This document shows positions 7,945-16,237 of a stretch of DNA of 64,000 nucleotides, piece after piece. The notes under the pieces are model-generated. The model saw nothing but the letters and a program-made list of their open reading frames with translations. It did not search any database and had not been told where the DNA came from. This DNA is from JAVZJR01 sp037447235 (lineage in GTDB: Archaea > Micrarchaeota > Micrarchaeia > Anstonellales > Bilamarchaeaceae): assembly GCA_037447235.1 (NCBI GenBank), contig JBBIHC010000001.1, positions 1-64,000 on the forward strand, read 5' to 3'. The position numbers were made by a program, and so were the translations under genes. How positions within the stretch are numbered: the stretch's first letter is position 1; the number at the start of each line of letters is the position of its first letter.

Positions 7945-9120
7945 CCTGAATCTTGAGGCCATCAGGACCATCAGCACCCCGATGGCGCCAAAAAACAGCC
8001 ATGCCTCACGTTTTTCCGGCTGCTCCGCAACAGCGCTTTTTCTTGTCGTCTCCCATACTGCCGGTTCCCCTGTTTCCGTCCTTTCGCCAAGCGAAAGCTG
8101 CCTGCTGTAAATGGCATACTCTTCTCTTTCCTCTCTTGAAAAAACATCCCTTGCCGTTAAGGTGAATTTTTTCCCGCCAAGTTCAAGATTGTCTGCATAT
8201 CCCGCAGTATACAGGTAGGAAAAAGATGCGTTTTTTTCGCTTAAGGCGCTCGGCGCTACAAGCGCCCTTCCCACAAACGCGGTTGCGTCTTTTTCCATTG
8301 AGATGATTTCCGCAATGCCCCATTCATTGTGCACTACCCCAAAATCATAAAGGCGGATTTTTTTATGTCCGGTTTCGCCAGTCTTGTTTTCGGCTTTGAT
8401 TTCAATCTCATAAATCTTGCTTTGTGACAAAATGAGCCAGGCTATATCTTTGTCCCGGTACCAGTGCTCGTTCAAGACCGGTTTCGTAAGGAAAAAAATC
8501 TTGTTCTCGCCAGCCACAAAAACATCCCTGCGGTCATTGAGCCAGATCGTTTCCTCGTATATTTTTTCATTGCTGATGCACTCGCCGCTGAAAACCCTCT
8601 CTTTGTCATCTATCGTATAAACAAAAGAGACGCTTCCGTTCAGCGCCACCTCCAAGGTTTCGTTTCCGGAAGCATTCCGCGCCCTCTCCATTATTGCTGG
8701 CGTGGCATTTATGGCATTGCTGGCGCCATCCGCCGTTTCCACAATTTCGGCGAGCCTGAATTCCACCGTTATGTTATAATGCGCATCTTTTTGTTTTTGG
8801 CTTTCAATGCAGCCGTCGCCGTCAATATCGCCGCCCACAAAGTCATCCATGTCGCTTCCCCTCTGGATTATCACCATGAGCGTGCCGTTTGTCGTGTTGT
8901 CAATGATGGGGCTAAGGCCAGCGATTGCCATGCTTCCCTTTGCCTGCAATGTCTGCCCCAGGATTGTGATTTGGGCCGTTTTTGCGCTGCTTTCGTTAAA
9001 AGAGCCGTCCAGAATTTCTGCGGCTGCGGTATTTTCCGCGGTGATGTTTGAAATTGGCGGCTCAGGTTCATGGGCAAAAAGGCACGCGGCAAACAGGATA
9101 AGTAAAACCCAGCCTTTCAT
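7936..9120 (-). CDS. Membrane-anchored extracellular protein, unknown function
   Basis: A 394-residue protein that I do not recognise. It has an N-terminal signal peptide (hydrophobic WVLLILFAACLFA), a long extracellular region rich in N-x-S/T sites that could be N-glycosylated, a calcium-loop-like DIDGDGCIES near residue 100, and one C-terminal membrane helix (LFFGAIGVLMVLMASRF) with a short basic cytoplasmic tail. It is the last gene of a four-gene operon that includes pheS. The 639-residue membrane protein lies 4 bases upstream, so the two may form a surface complex. That is inference. Confidence 0.7.
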   Translation of the reverse strand: MKGWVLLILFAACLFAHEPEPPISNITAENTAAAEILDGSFNESSAKTAQITILGQTLQAKGSMAIAGLSPIIDNTTNGTLMVIIQRGSDMDDFVGGDIDGDGCIESQKQKDAHYNITVEFRLAEIVETADGASNAINATPAIMERARNASGNETLEVALNGSVSFVYTIDDKERVFSGECISNEKIYEETIWLNDRRDVFVAGENKIFFLTKPVLNEHWYRDKDIAWLILSQSKIYEIEIKAENKTGETGHKKIRLYDFGVVHNEWGIAEIISMEKDATAFVGRALVAPSALSEKNASFSYLYTAGYADNLELGGKKFTLTARDVFSREEREEYAIYSRQLSLGERTETGEPAVWETTRKSAVAEQPEKREAWLFFGAIGVLMVLMASRFRLK

Positions 9121-9124
9121 CGCA

Positions 9125-11044
9125 TCACAGATGGTGCGAAAGCTCCCTTATCGTGGTAAAAATCAGAACGCCGTTCGCCCGTTTTATTCTGGTTAGCGCT
9201 CTTTCGCGCTCATCCATTCCGTCTTCGTACCTGTCAAGCGCTTGCGCGTCTTCAAATACAACGATGGTTTTTCTGTTTTTGCGGGCGTAGCCCGGTATCA
9301 CTATGTCATAATTCTTGGTGGAGAAGCCGTTTTTAATTTCCTTGAATGCTATCCCGTTTTCTATTATCGTTTCCCTGATTTGCCTTAGAAGCGTTTTTTC
9401 CCTTATCTTACCCTCCTTTGCAAAGGTGTAATAGTCGCCATAGCATTCGAGTTTGCCCTTTTTTATCATCTTCCGCAGGATTTCCTCGCTGTTGCCTTCG
9501 GTTATCTCGGCTCCGTGGGTGACATATCTTTTTATTGCCATGTCAAACTCGGCGCTGGTTATCGGATATTGCCCAAGCTTTGCGTCCTTCTTTATCTTTT
9601 TAACCGCTTCAATTATATCATCTTCTTTAACCCTTATCTCGTTTCTTATGTCGCTCCATCCCTCGCTTATCCTCAACACATATACCCGTCTTTTGCTCAA
9701 CCGTGCGATCACATAGACAACAAGCACTACGAGAAAGCCTGGCAGCCCGTAGTTTATGTAAACATCCCAAACGGTGTCCTGCTTCCTGATGACAGGAATT
9801 CTGAATGTTTTGCCCTCTATCTCAATGTTAAATACATTTTCGCCTTTTTTCAACAGCGCGCTTATTGCAAGGCGGCCGTTGCTGGCATAGTATGTCCTTT
9901 TCGTTCCGTTGCCAAGGCTCGCCGTTGCTGCCACGTTCTTCGAAAGAGGCTCGCCGTCTTCAGTTATGTTAAAATAATACATGTTGTACGCCCTGCCGTC
10001 ATATGCCACATCAAGGTTCTTGACGTGCAGGATGCCGCTTCCAATGGTGCCGCTGTTATCGCTCAACACCAGTATGTAATATGCGCCCTCTTTCTGTGCC
10101 AGGGTTTCAGAGAAATAGCTCCCTTCCACGACCCTCCTCAGCCTTTCCGCGCTTTCCTCAAGCCCGTTCTTGTATACGGAAAAATAAACCGTGCCGTTTG
10201 ATTTTTCGATTCTGTACACAAGCGTTGAGCTTTGCCAGGGGTATATGTCTTCCGGTTGCGGTCTAAGAATTATCCCCGGTGCAGGCGGAAGGGCCTTCGA
10301 GTCAACGATGCCCCGCGCAGCAGCGCTTTCGTATATTATTCTCAGGTATCCGGATTTGTTTATCTTCAATATCCTGGTCGTAGTTTCGTTTGCGGTTATG
10401 TTGTAGCTGGCCGCCGCTTCAAAAGACCAGCCGTTTTTCAATATGTCTTCAATCATCCTGCTCTCCATCTTACTGTCCAAAAAACTAGCCACCGTCCCGT
10501 TGTAGACCAAAATCCTGTTTTTCTGTTCTTCGGTGAGGTTCTCATACCAATTCTCGTTCAATATGCTGCCGGAGCGCAGCACCCAGTCCTTTCTTCCAAT
10601 ATAAACGACCACGCCGTTCGTCACGTTTGCCTTTATGGCGTCAAGCACGTAGTTCGGCATCGCGCCGGTCGCCACTATGTTTATGTCGTCGGTCATCATC
10701 CTGCGGTCAGATAGGTTTATTTTATAACCATAATCTTCCAGCGCCTTTATTTTCTCAACCAATTCAGGTATCCTTTCCGTGTCCACCCCCTCGGCATCGT
10801 TTATTACGTTTATCCTGAGCGGTGCGTAAACACCGTATCCGACAAGCGTTATGTTTGCCGTGCCATTCAACAGAAAAACCGCATATCCGTATTCGCCTGC
10901 CCTGCCAAACTCCTTCACGCTGAAAGAGAATTTTTCCGGAGGTTTGCTTTCCCCGCCAATCCTGCCGACATAATCTATTGCAACATAAGCGACAAGGAGA
11001 AGAATTACCGCCGCCCCTGCAATAATGATATCCCTTATTTTCAT
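9125..11044 (-). CDS. Two-membrane-helix protein with cytoplasmic winged-helix and nuclease-like C-terminus
   Basis: A 639-residue protein with a membrane helix at residues 7-27, an extracellular region of about 400 residues, a second membrane helix at about 430-451 and a cytoplasmic region of about 190 residues. The cytoplasmic part resembles winged helices (AVKKIKKDAKLGQYPITSAE) followed by an alpha/beta domain with NYDIVIPGY and KTIVVFEDAQ. The extracellular GVVVYIGRKDW and the cytoplasmic LRKMIKKGKLE match the layout and short motifs of the 864-residue protein at 38496-41090, so I regard the two as distant paralogues. It overlaps pheS by 4 bases. Function is unknown. Confidence 0.7.
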   Translation of the reverse strand: MKIRDIIIAGAAVILLLVAYVAIDYVGRIGGESKPPEKFSFSVKEFGRAGEYGYAVFLLNGTANITLVGYGVYAPLRINVINDAEGVDTERIPELVEKIKALEDYGYKINLSDRRMMTDDINIVATGAMPNYVLDAIKANVTNGVVVYIGRKDWVLRSGSILNENWYENLTEEQKNRILVYNGTVASFLDSKMESRMIEDILKNGWSFEAAASYNITANETTTRILKINKSGYLRIIYESAAARGIVDSKALPPAPGIILRPQPEDIYPWQSSTLVYRIEKSNGTVYFSVYKNGLEESAERLRRVVEGSYFSETLAQKEGAYYILVLSDNSGTIGSGILHVKNLDVAYDGRAYNMYYFNITEDGEPLSKNVAATASLGNGTKRTYYASNGRLAISALLKKGENVFNIEIEGKTFRIPVIRKQDTVWDVYINYGLPGFLVVLVVYVIARLSKRRVYVLRISEGWSDIRNEIRVKEDDIIEAVKKIKKDAKLGQYPITSAEFDMAIKRYVTHGAEITEGNSEEILRKMIKKGKLECYGDYYTFAKEGKIREKTLLRQIRETIIENGIAFKEIKNGFSTKNYDIVIPGYARKNRKTIVVFEDAQALDRYEDGMDERERALTRIKRANGVLIFTTIRELSHHL

Positions 11045-12405
11045 AATTTCAACCTTGCATTTTTCAGGAATGCCAGGTCGTTCTTGTAGAACTCCCTGAT
11101 GTCGGCAATGTCCAGTGAAAGCATGAGCGGTCTCTCAAGCGAAAGACCCCAGGCAAGCACAGGATAGACGCCGCACAAAGGTATGCTTACCTCCGGCCTG
11201 AATATGCCTGCGCCGCCAAGTTCCATCCACTGTTTTCTGTCATCATAATAAACCTCTATTTCCAAGCTCGGTTCGGTGTATGGGAAATAGCTCGGCCTGA
11301 ATCTTATTTTTTCAAAGCCGAGCTTGCTGTAAATCTCCCTTAATGTCCCGAGCAAATCCCTGAAAGTCGCTTTTTCCCACACGATTATTCCTTCAATCTG
11401 ATGGAATTCTGCAAGATGCTTATAGTCGGTTGCCTCGTTTCTGAAGACCCTCCCTATCGCAAAATATTTTCTGGGTTTTCTGTCCTTTATGCCTGCCAGG
11501 TATTTCGCGCTAAGCGCGGTGGTATGCGTGCGCAAAACGGTTTTCTGCGCGATTTCTTCATCCCACTTCATCTTCCAGCCTTTTTCGTGGGCTTTCTTTA
11601 CCCTTGTGACCAGCGTTTTGTCGCGAGGCAAAGCGGATTTGCTGCCTATGTAAAAAGTGTCAGCAAGCTCCCGCGCAGGGTGGTCCTGCGGCTGGAAGAG
11701 AGCGTCAAAATTCCAAAAAGCCGACTGCAGGATTTCGCCTTCCATCTCTTCAAAACCGAGCTCAGCCATAATTTCAGATATCTTTCTTGAAAAAGTTGAA
11801 ATCGGATGGGGTTTTCCGATTTCCGCATCAGGCCCCTCAACATTTATGTCTATCCCTGTTTTTTCTACTGCCTCGATTTTCTTGCCCTCTCCAGTATAAA
11901 CCACTTTTTCTTCCCTAAACACCTTTTTCTCAACAAGCTTCCTTCTAAAAAGCTCTTCTTCAGCCAGTTTGTCGCATTTTCCGGTTTTGCTTATGTCAAA
12001 GAAAGCCTGCTCCAGCTTCCTCAGCTCGTTTTTGACCTCTTCGTGGCTTTTCAGGGCTCTTAATTTTCCGTTCTCTATCCCGACAAAACCTTTCAATTTG
12101 GCCCATCTCAAGCCTATGCTTTTCTCGTGCTCCGTGAGTTCCCCTATCCCGGTGCCCCTGGCCGCCTTTATGAATACCGAATGCTCTGGAAAGTCCACGG
12201 AAACATAGCTTCTGTACTCTTCGGTTGGCACAAGGACGGCCTTATCTTCTTCTGTTGTTTTTACAAATCCCTTTGAGCGGAGCGATTCAACCGCCTTCCT
12301 TACCATGTCCGCATTGAACGAGAGATCCGCCGCGATTTCGTTTATGGTTGCAGTTTTTTTCTTTTGCAGGTATTCGGCGATTTCCTTTTCTCCCTTGTAT
12401 ATCAT
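11041..12405 (-). CDS. pheS: Phenylalanyl-tRNA synthetase alpha subunit
   Basis: A 454-residue class II synthetase catalytic subunit that charges tRNA-Phe. The N-terminal 90 residues form winged-helix repeats (TINEIAADLSFNADMVRKAV), as in archaeal and eukaryotic PheS. Motif 2 is seen in GRVFRNEATDYKHLAEFHQIEG and motif 3 in the LAWGLSLERPLML region near the end. The beta subunit (pheT) is not in the window, so it must lie elsewhere. Both neighbours overlap it by 4 bases (ATGA), placing it inside an operon of surface proteins. Confidence 0.95.
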   Translation of the reverse strand: MIYKGEKEIAEYLQKKKTATINEIAADLSFNADMVRKAVESLRSKGFVKTTEEDKAVLVPTEEYRSYVSVDFPEHSVFIKAARGTGIGELTEHEKSIGLRWAKLKGFVGIENGKLRALKSHEEVKNELRKLEQAFFDISKTGKCDKLAEEELFRRKLVEKKVFREEKVVYTGEGKKIEAVEKTGIDINVEGPDAEIGKPHPISTFSRKISEIMAELGFEEMEGEILQSAFWNFDALFQPQDHPARELADTFYIGSKSALPRDKTLVTRVKKAHEKGWKMKWDEEIAQKTVLRTHTTALSAKYLAGIKDRKPRKYFAIGRVFRNEATDYKHLAEFHQIEGIIVWEKATFRDLLGTLREIYSKLGFEKIRFRPSYFPYTEPSLEIEVYYDDRKQWMELGGAGIFRPEVSIPLCGVYPVLAWGLSLERPLMLSLDIADIREFYKNDLAFLKNARLKL

Positions 12406-13232
12406 CTTCTCCCCCGTTCCTTCTGCTCAAGCGTTATATAAACATAGGAGCTTACCACTATTGCTATTATCGCTATGAGCGCCCAGCCATACTCCCCGGT
12501 AATCATGGAATTAAACATGGCGTATGTATCATAAAAAAAGCCGGATACCTCTTTTTCCAGCGTTTCTTCCACCTCAAAAACCACCGCGAGCTTCACAAGT
12601 ATCATATCTCTCCATTTTATTTCTGTTACGCTTTTTTGGCCTGCCGGAATGCCTTCTGGCCTAGGATTAAGTTCCTTAAGCACCGCATCTTCAGGCAGCC
12701 GGAGGACCAGATTCACGTTTTCAGCAAGGAGGATGTTGCCCTGCGGCGTTGTCAAAAAAGAAAGCGCATCAGGATTCAGCGTGTACCTCGTGGTTCTTGG
12801 CTTACTTTGTTCAACATTGAACAAGCCGGTTCCAGGCGTTGCCGAACCGTTGCTCTTTATCGGGCCGGTCTCATACTCTATCAGCAATTCCCCGTGGCAT
12901 ATCTCCTGTATCGGGTTGCATTTCTTTCTTGGCTGGGGCAGTACCCTCAGGTCATTTATCGCCACTTTCGCCGGGTTCACGTGGTATTTTACATCAGGCA
13001 CCTTCGTCACGCTGCTCCAAAACGAGATGTCGTTGCTTGAGAATCCATTGTCATAGTCGCTTTGCGATTCCGCCCCTTTTATTATCAGCTTGACGCTTTC
13101 CGAAACCTTGGCGGTGCCGTCAGGCTTTATGTCGTATATCGTCACTATCACTTCGTTGAGCAGGAATTCTGCGCTTACGGCGCCCATCGCAACCAGAATG
13201 ATTAAGAGCATCACCGCAGGCTTTGATTTCAT
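12402..13232 (-). CDS. Exported single-anchor membrane protein, unknown function
   Basis: A 276-residue protein with a signal peptide (VMLLIILVAMGAVSA), an extracellular domain of about 220 residues that looks like beta-sandwich (VIVTIYDIKPDGTAKVSESVKL), and a C-terminal membrane helix (WALIAIIAIVVSSYVYITL) with a basic tail. The alternating pattern at the start recalls archaeal surface proteins of the DUF2207/quercetinase-like kind only loosely, so I give no family. It is the first gene of the operon with pheS. A TATA-like CTTTTAAAAAC near 13253-13263 would start transcription at the ATG. Confidence 0.7.
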   Translation of the reverse strand: MKSKPAVMLLIILVAMGAVSAEFLLNEVIVTIYDIKPDGTAKVSESVKLIIKGAESQSDYDNGFSSNDISFWSSVTKVPDVKYHVNPAKVAINDLRVLPQPRKKCNPIQEICHGELLIEYETGPIKSNGSATPGTGLFNVEQSKPRTTRYTLNPDALSFLTTPQGNILLAENVNLVLRLPEDAVLKELNPRPEGIPAGQKSVTEIKWRDMILVKLAVVFEVEETLEKEVSGFFYDTYAMFNSMITGEYGWALIAIIAIVVSSYVYITLEQKERGRR

Positions 13233-13340
13233 GGTTTGTTATCTGGATAATTGTTTTTAAAAGTGCTGGGGCCGGCTAAAGGGTAATTTTAAATACCTTA
13301 CGCCACATTTTCCAAGAATACAACTAAATTTTGTGAGAAT

Positions 13341-13874
13341 ATGGAAGAGCAAAACGCTGAGGAATTGAAGTCAAAGATTACGGAGCTCGAAAAAAGAAAG
13401 GAAGAGCTCATAGAGAAGATCACCAAGATAAACCGCAGAATAAGGTACAAGGAGTACGAGAGAAAGGCGCTTGAGCCTTTTTTGGAAAAGACCAAGGATG
13501 TGCAGATAGACCCTATAAAGAGAAAAAAGAGAATGATCGAATTCAAGATAGCGACACAGGCGTATACCCCGAAAATAGAGCGCGAGCTTGTGAAAGAAGT
13601 AAAAAAGATTGACAAGGAGCTTGAAAACATAAGGGAAATAGACCGTGCCAGGAGAAAAATAAAATACGTGGCAAAAGACATTGAGGATATGCAAAAGGAT
13701 GCTGCCTCAATAGAGGAAGAGCTGAAAAAGATAAGGGAAGAGCTGAAGGTTCTTTATAAGGATATGAAGGTCATAAAGCAAAAAGAAAGAAAAACCGCTG
13801 CGATTGCGGCGGCAAAAAAAGAGGAGCTTGTCAGCCTTGGCGATATGATCAGCTTCGGGCAAGAAGAGTCCTGA
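13341..13874 (+). CDS. Small coiled-coil protein
   Basis: A 177-residue highly charged protein that is helical and coiled-coil from residue 5 to about 160 (repeats such as ELEKRKEELIEKITKINRR and IEEELKKIREELKVLYKDM). There is no membrane segment. A TATA-like ATTTTAAATAC is present at about 13287-13297. It converges with the NUDIX gene and overlaps it by 26 bases at the 3' ends. It may be a structural or RNA-associated coiled-coil protein; I cannot assign a function. Confidence 0.65.
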   Translation: MEEQNAEELKSKITELEKRKEELIEKITKINRRIRYKEYERKALEPFLEKTKDVQIDPIKRKKRMIEFKIATQAYTPKIERELVKEVKKIDKELENIREIDRARRKIKYVAKDIEDMQKDAASIEEELKKIREELKVLYKDMKVIKQKERKTAAIAAAKKEELVSLGDMISFGQEES

Positions 13875-14241
13875 AGTCAGCAAGTATCTCCTCATGGTCA
13901 AAGGCGAGCTCAGGGAGGTCATTAAGATCAAACCAGCCGCAGGATCCGGCATCGCTTCCGGCCTTTGGTTCGCCGCCGCTCCTTTTTACAACATAAACCA
14001 GACTTATTATCTTTCGCGGATCTCTTTCCGGTTTTGAATAAACCCCGAAAAGCCTTATCGGCTCTATGCTTAGCCCGGTTTCCTCGCGCATTTCCCTCAC
14101 CAGGCATTCCTCTGCAGTTTCGTTTTCCTCTATCCTGCCCCCCGGCAGGGCCCACTTGCCTTTTTCCGGCATCAGCGCCCTTTTTATCAGCAATATCTTG
14201 CCGTTTTCAACCAGTATTGCGTCGCAGGCAATTGTTCGCAT
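13849..14241 (-). CDS. NUDIX hydrolase
   Basis: A 130-residue NUDIX-fold hydrolase. The NUDIX box is nearly complete: GGRIEENETAEECLVREMREETG, spread over about residues 38-60, carries the metal-binding REMREE glutamates. Upstream KGKWALP is typical of MutT-like housekeeping enzymes. The open frame runs 65 codons further upstream, but that part lies inside nadK on the other strand. The TATA at 14261-14272 places the transcript start at the ATG 14241. The substrate cannot be read from sequence. Confidence 0.88.
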   Translation of the reverse strand: MRTIACDAILVENGKILLIKRALMPEKGKWALPGGRIEENETAEECLVREMREETGLSIEPIRLFGVYSKPERDPRKIISLVYVVKRSGGEPKAGSDAGSCGWFDLNDLPELAFDHEEILADFRTLLARS

Positions 14242-14260
14242 GCGATTGATTTTGAAAAGA

Positions 14261-14272
14261 AATTTAAAATAT
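14261..14272. promoter_or_regulatory. Symmetric TATA element shared by NUDIX gene and nadK
   Basis: The element AATTTAAAATAT is close to palindromic and centred near 14266. Counting 26 bases in either direction lands at 14240 and 14292, within a base of the NUDIX ATG (14241) and the nadK ATG (14291). One element therefore probably serves two divergent leaderless transcripts. Confidence 0.6.
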
Positions 14273-14290
14273 CTATGCATAACCAGCTTT

Positions 14291-15004
14291 ATGAAAGTCA
14301 GGATAATAGCAAACCCCCTGAAGCCTTGGGCAACGAAAACGGCCCTGGAGGTAAAAAAAGCCCTGCGCACGGCAGGCCACGATATCGCCGGCAGCAATCC
14401 GGACGCGACCATCTGCATAGGCGGCGACGGCACCATCCTTTTTGCCGGCTACAAGGGCAATCTTGAGGGAAAGATTCTGGGCATAGGGAGCAGAAGAAGC
14501 TACATATGCCAGTTGCACAGAAGCAACTGGAGGAGGAAACTGCCGCGCATCCTGAAAGAAAACACAGAGAAGGTTTACATGCTCCGGTACGCTGCAGGCA
14601 GGATGAAACACAAAGCCATAAACGATGTTGTCATCCACACGAATGACTACCGGGTTCTGGACCTTGGTATTTCAATAGGAGGAAAAAGGCGCGAGTTTTC
14701 AGCCGACGGCATAATCGTTTCATCAGCAATCGGTTCGAGCGCCTATGCGTATTCGGCAGGCGGCAAAAAGCTTTGCCACCGCTCAAAACTTATGCAGATC
14801 GTCCCGATAGCGCCCTACAGGAGGGCTTTTTCGCCGCGGCTTGTTTCCGGCAGGAAGACGATACGCGTAACGCCGCGCAGGGCGTGCGCTCTTATAGTTG
14901 ACGGCATATACATAAAGGAATTAAAACCCAACGAAACCATTATCATAAGACAGGACGGGGCATTGAGATTCTTTAAAGGAGTTGGCTGGCATGAACAAGG
15001 ATGA
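14291..15004 (+). CDS. nadK: NAD kinase
   Basis: A 237-residue ATP-NAD kinase that makes NADP. The catalytic GGDGT motif is at residues 44-48, followed by GKILGIGSRR and the AINDVVI segment (NE/ND motif). SAIGSSAYAYSAGG matches the conserved TPTGSTAY-like NAD-binding loop, with TPTG altered to SAIG. At 237 residues it is short, as in other archaea. A longer upstream frame exists but overlaps the divergent NUDIX gene and would skip the promoter. The downstream gene overlaps its 3' end by 14 bases. Confidence 0.9.
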   Translation: MKVRIIANPLKPWATKTALEVKKALRTAGHDIAGSNPDATICIGGDGTILFAGYKGNLEGKILGIGSRRSYICQLHRSNWRRKLPRILKENTEKVYMLRYAAGRMKHKAINDVVIHTNDYRVLDLGISIGGKRREFSADGIIVSSAIGSSAYAYSAGGKKLCHRSKLMQIVPIAPYRRAFSPRLVSGRKTIRVTPRRACALIVDGIYIKELKPNETIIIRQDGALRFFKGVGWHEQG

Positions 15005-15281
15005 AATACTGAGGCAGGGATTCGCCATAGTAAAAGTCACTGTGGCGGGCATGAGGCAGACGCACAGGCTCGATGTCGTAAAAGAAAAAAACGGAAGCAG
15101 CTTTTTTCATTATCTGAGAGGCAGGTTCGCGATACCGGAAGCCGAAATGATAAGGCTTGCGAATGAGCTGCAGCTGCCGATACGCTCAAAAGACACGCTG
15201 GTATTCCCGAAAGGAAAAAGCCGGCAGGATTTCACCGAGATAAGCCTTGTGCCGGATACTGTAGAGGCTGAGATAGAATAA
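14991..15281 (+). CDS. Small conserved-looking protein, unknown function
   Basis: A 96-residue cytoplasmic protein starting at ATG 14991, inside the last codons of nadK; an in-frame TTG lies at 14982. It has a mixed alpha/beta pattern (FAIVKVTVAGMRQTHRLDVV, then IPEAEMIRLANELQLP) and an acidic tail. I do not recognise the family. The overlap with nadK indicates co-translation. It converges with the serA-like gene 15 bases later. Confidence 0.65.
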   Translation: MNKDEILRQGFAIVKVTVAGMRQTHRLDVVKEKNGSSFFHYLRGRFAIPEAEMIRLANELQLPIRSKDTLVFPKGKSRQDFTEISLVPDTVEAEIE

Positions 15282-15296
15282 GCCTGAAGATTTTTG

Positions 15297-16184
15297 TTAT
15301 CCCTGCGCGGACTTTAATTCCATCACTATTTTCACCAGCTCTTCGCCTATCCTTTGTTGGGCTTCTTTTGTGCTGGCACCAAGATGCGGCGTGCAAAAAA
15401 CATTTTCCAGCTCAAGCAGCCTCCCCCGGTATGGCTCTTCTGAAAATACGTCAAGGCAGGCCACGGATATCTTGCCGGATTTGCAGGCTTCATACAAGGC
15501 ATCCTCGTCTATAAGCTCGCCGCGCGCAGTGTTTATCAGCACAACCCCATCCTTCATCTGGGCTATTTTTCCGGCGTTTATGATCTTTGCCGTTTCCTGC
15601 GTGAGCGGCAGATGGAGGCTGATGGCATCCGCAGAGGCAAGCAGTTCGCCCAGTTCAACAAACCTCACGCCGTTTTCCCCCTTTTTCGGCTTGTTGTACG
15701 CTATTACTTCCATCCCGAGGGCAGCAGCCTTCCTGCCGACTTCAGCCCCTATTCTCCCGTAGCCGATTATGCCGATTGTTTTCCCCCTGATTTCCCTGCC
15801 CGTCAGCCCAGCCTTGCCCCAAATGCCATTCTTCATCTGCAAATGCGCCTTTGCCATGAACCTGAACGCCGAGATGAGGTGGCCGATTGCCAGTTCTGCC
15901 ACGGCATTGGAGGATGCGGCAGGCGTGTTATACACATTTATGTTTTTTTTGCTGCACGCTTCAAGGTCTATGTTGTCCAGCCCGACACCCGCCCTTATGA
16001 CTGCTTTGAGCTGTTTTGCATTTTCAAGCAGTTCCCCGCTGACCTTTGTCTTGCTTCTCACTATGAGCACGTCCGAGTCGCCCACCTCTTTTTTCAGGTC
16101 CGAGGGCCTGTATATTACTGTCCCGAGTTTTCCAAGAGCCTGCAAGACTTCATTTTCCGTGTTGTCAGCCACCAAAATTTTCAT
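15297..16184 (-). CDS. serA: D-3-phosphoglycerate dehydrogenase-type 2-hydroxyacid dehydrogenase
   Basis: A 295-residue NAD-dependent D-2-hydroxyacid dehydrogenase, closest in pattern to SerA, the first step of serine synthesis. The NAD fold is marked by IGIIGYGRIGAEVGRKAA. Catalytic residues are seen as Arg in NTARGELIDE, Glu in DVFSEEPY and His in CTPHLGAST. It lacks the C-terminal ACT regulatory domain, so it is a short form that may not be feedback-inhibited by serine. I start at ATG 16184 (MKILVAD); the frame continues upstream to 16205. It lies directly downstream of the XPD-like helicase gene. Confidence 0.87.
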   Translation of the reverse strand: MKILVADNTENEVLQALGKLGTVIYRPSDLKKEVGDSDVLIVRSKTKVSGELLENAKQLKAVIRAGVGLDNIDLEACSKKNINVYNTPAASSNAVAELAIGHLISAFRFMAKAHLQMKNGIWGKAGLTGREIRGKTIGIIGYGRIGAEVGRKAAALGMEVIAYNKPKKGENGVRFVELGELLASADAISLHLPLTQETAKIINAGKIAQMKDGVVLINTARGELIDEDALYEACKSGKISVACLDVFSEEPYRGRLLELENVFCTPHLGASTKEAQQRIGEELVKIVMELKSAQG

Positions 16185-16237
16185 ATCATCAACCCGGCCA
16201 ATCAATCAACCCGCGCCGCTAACAAAAAATGCGCGCA

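Noticed and set aside
13849..14436. 195-codon version of the NUDIX gene
   Set aside because: Its first 65 codons lie opposite the NAD kinase start and cross the shared TATA element; the NUDIX fold starts at codon 66.
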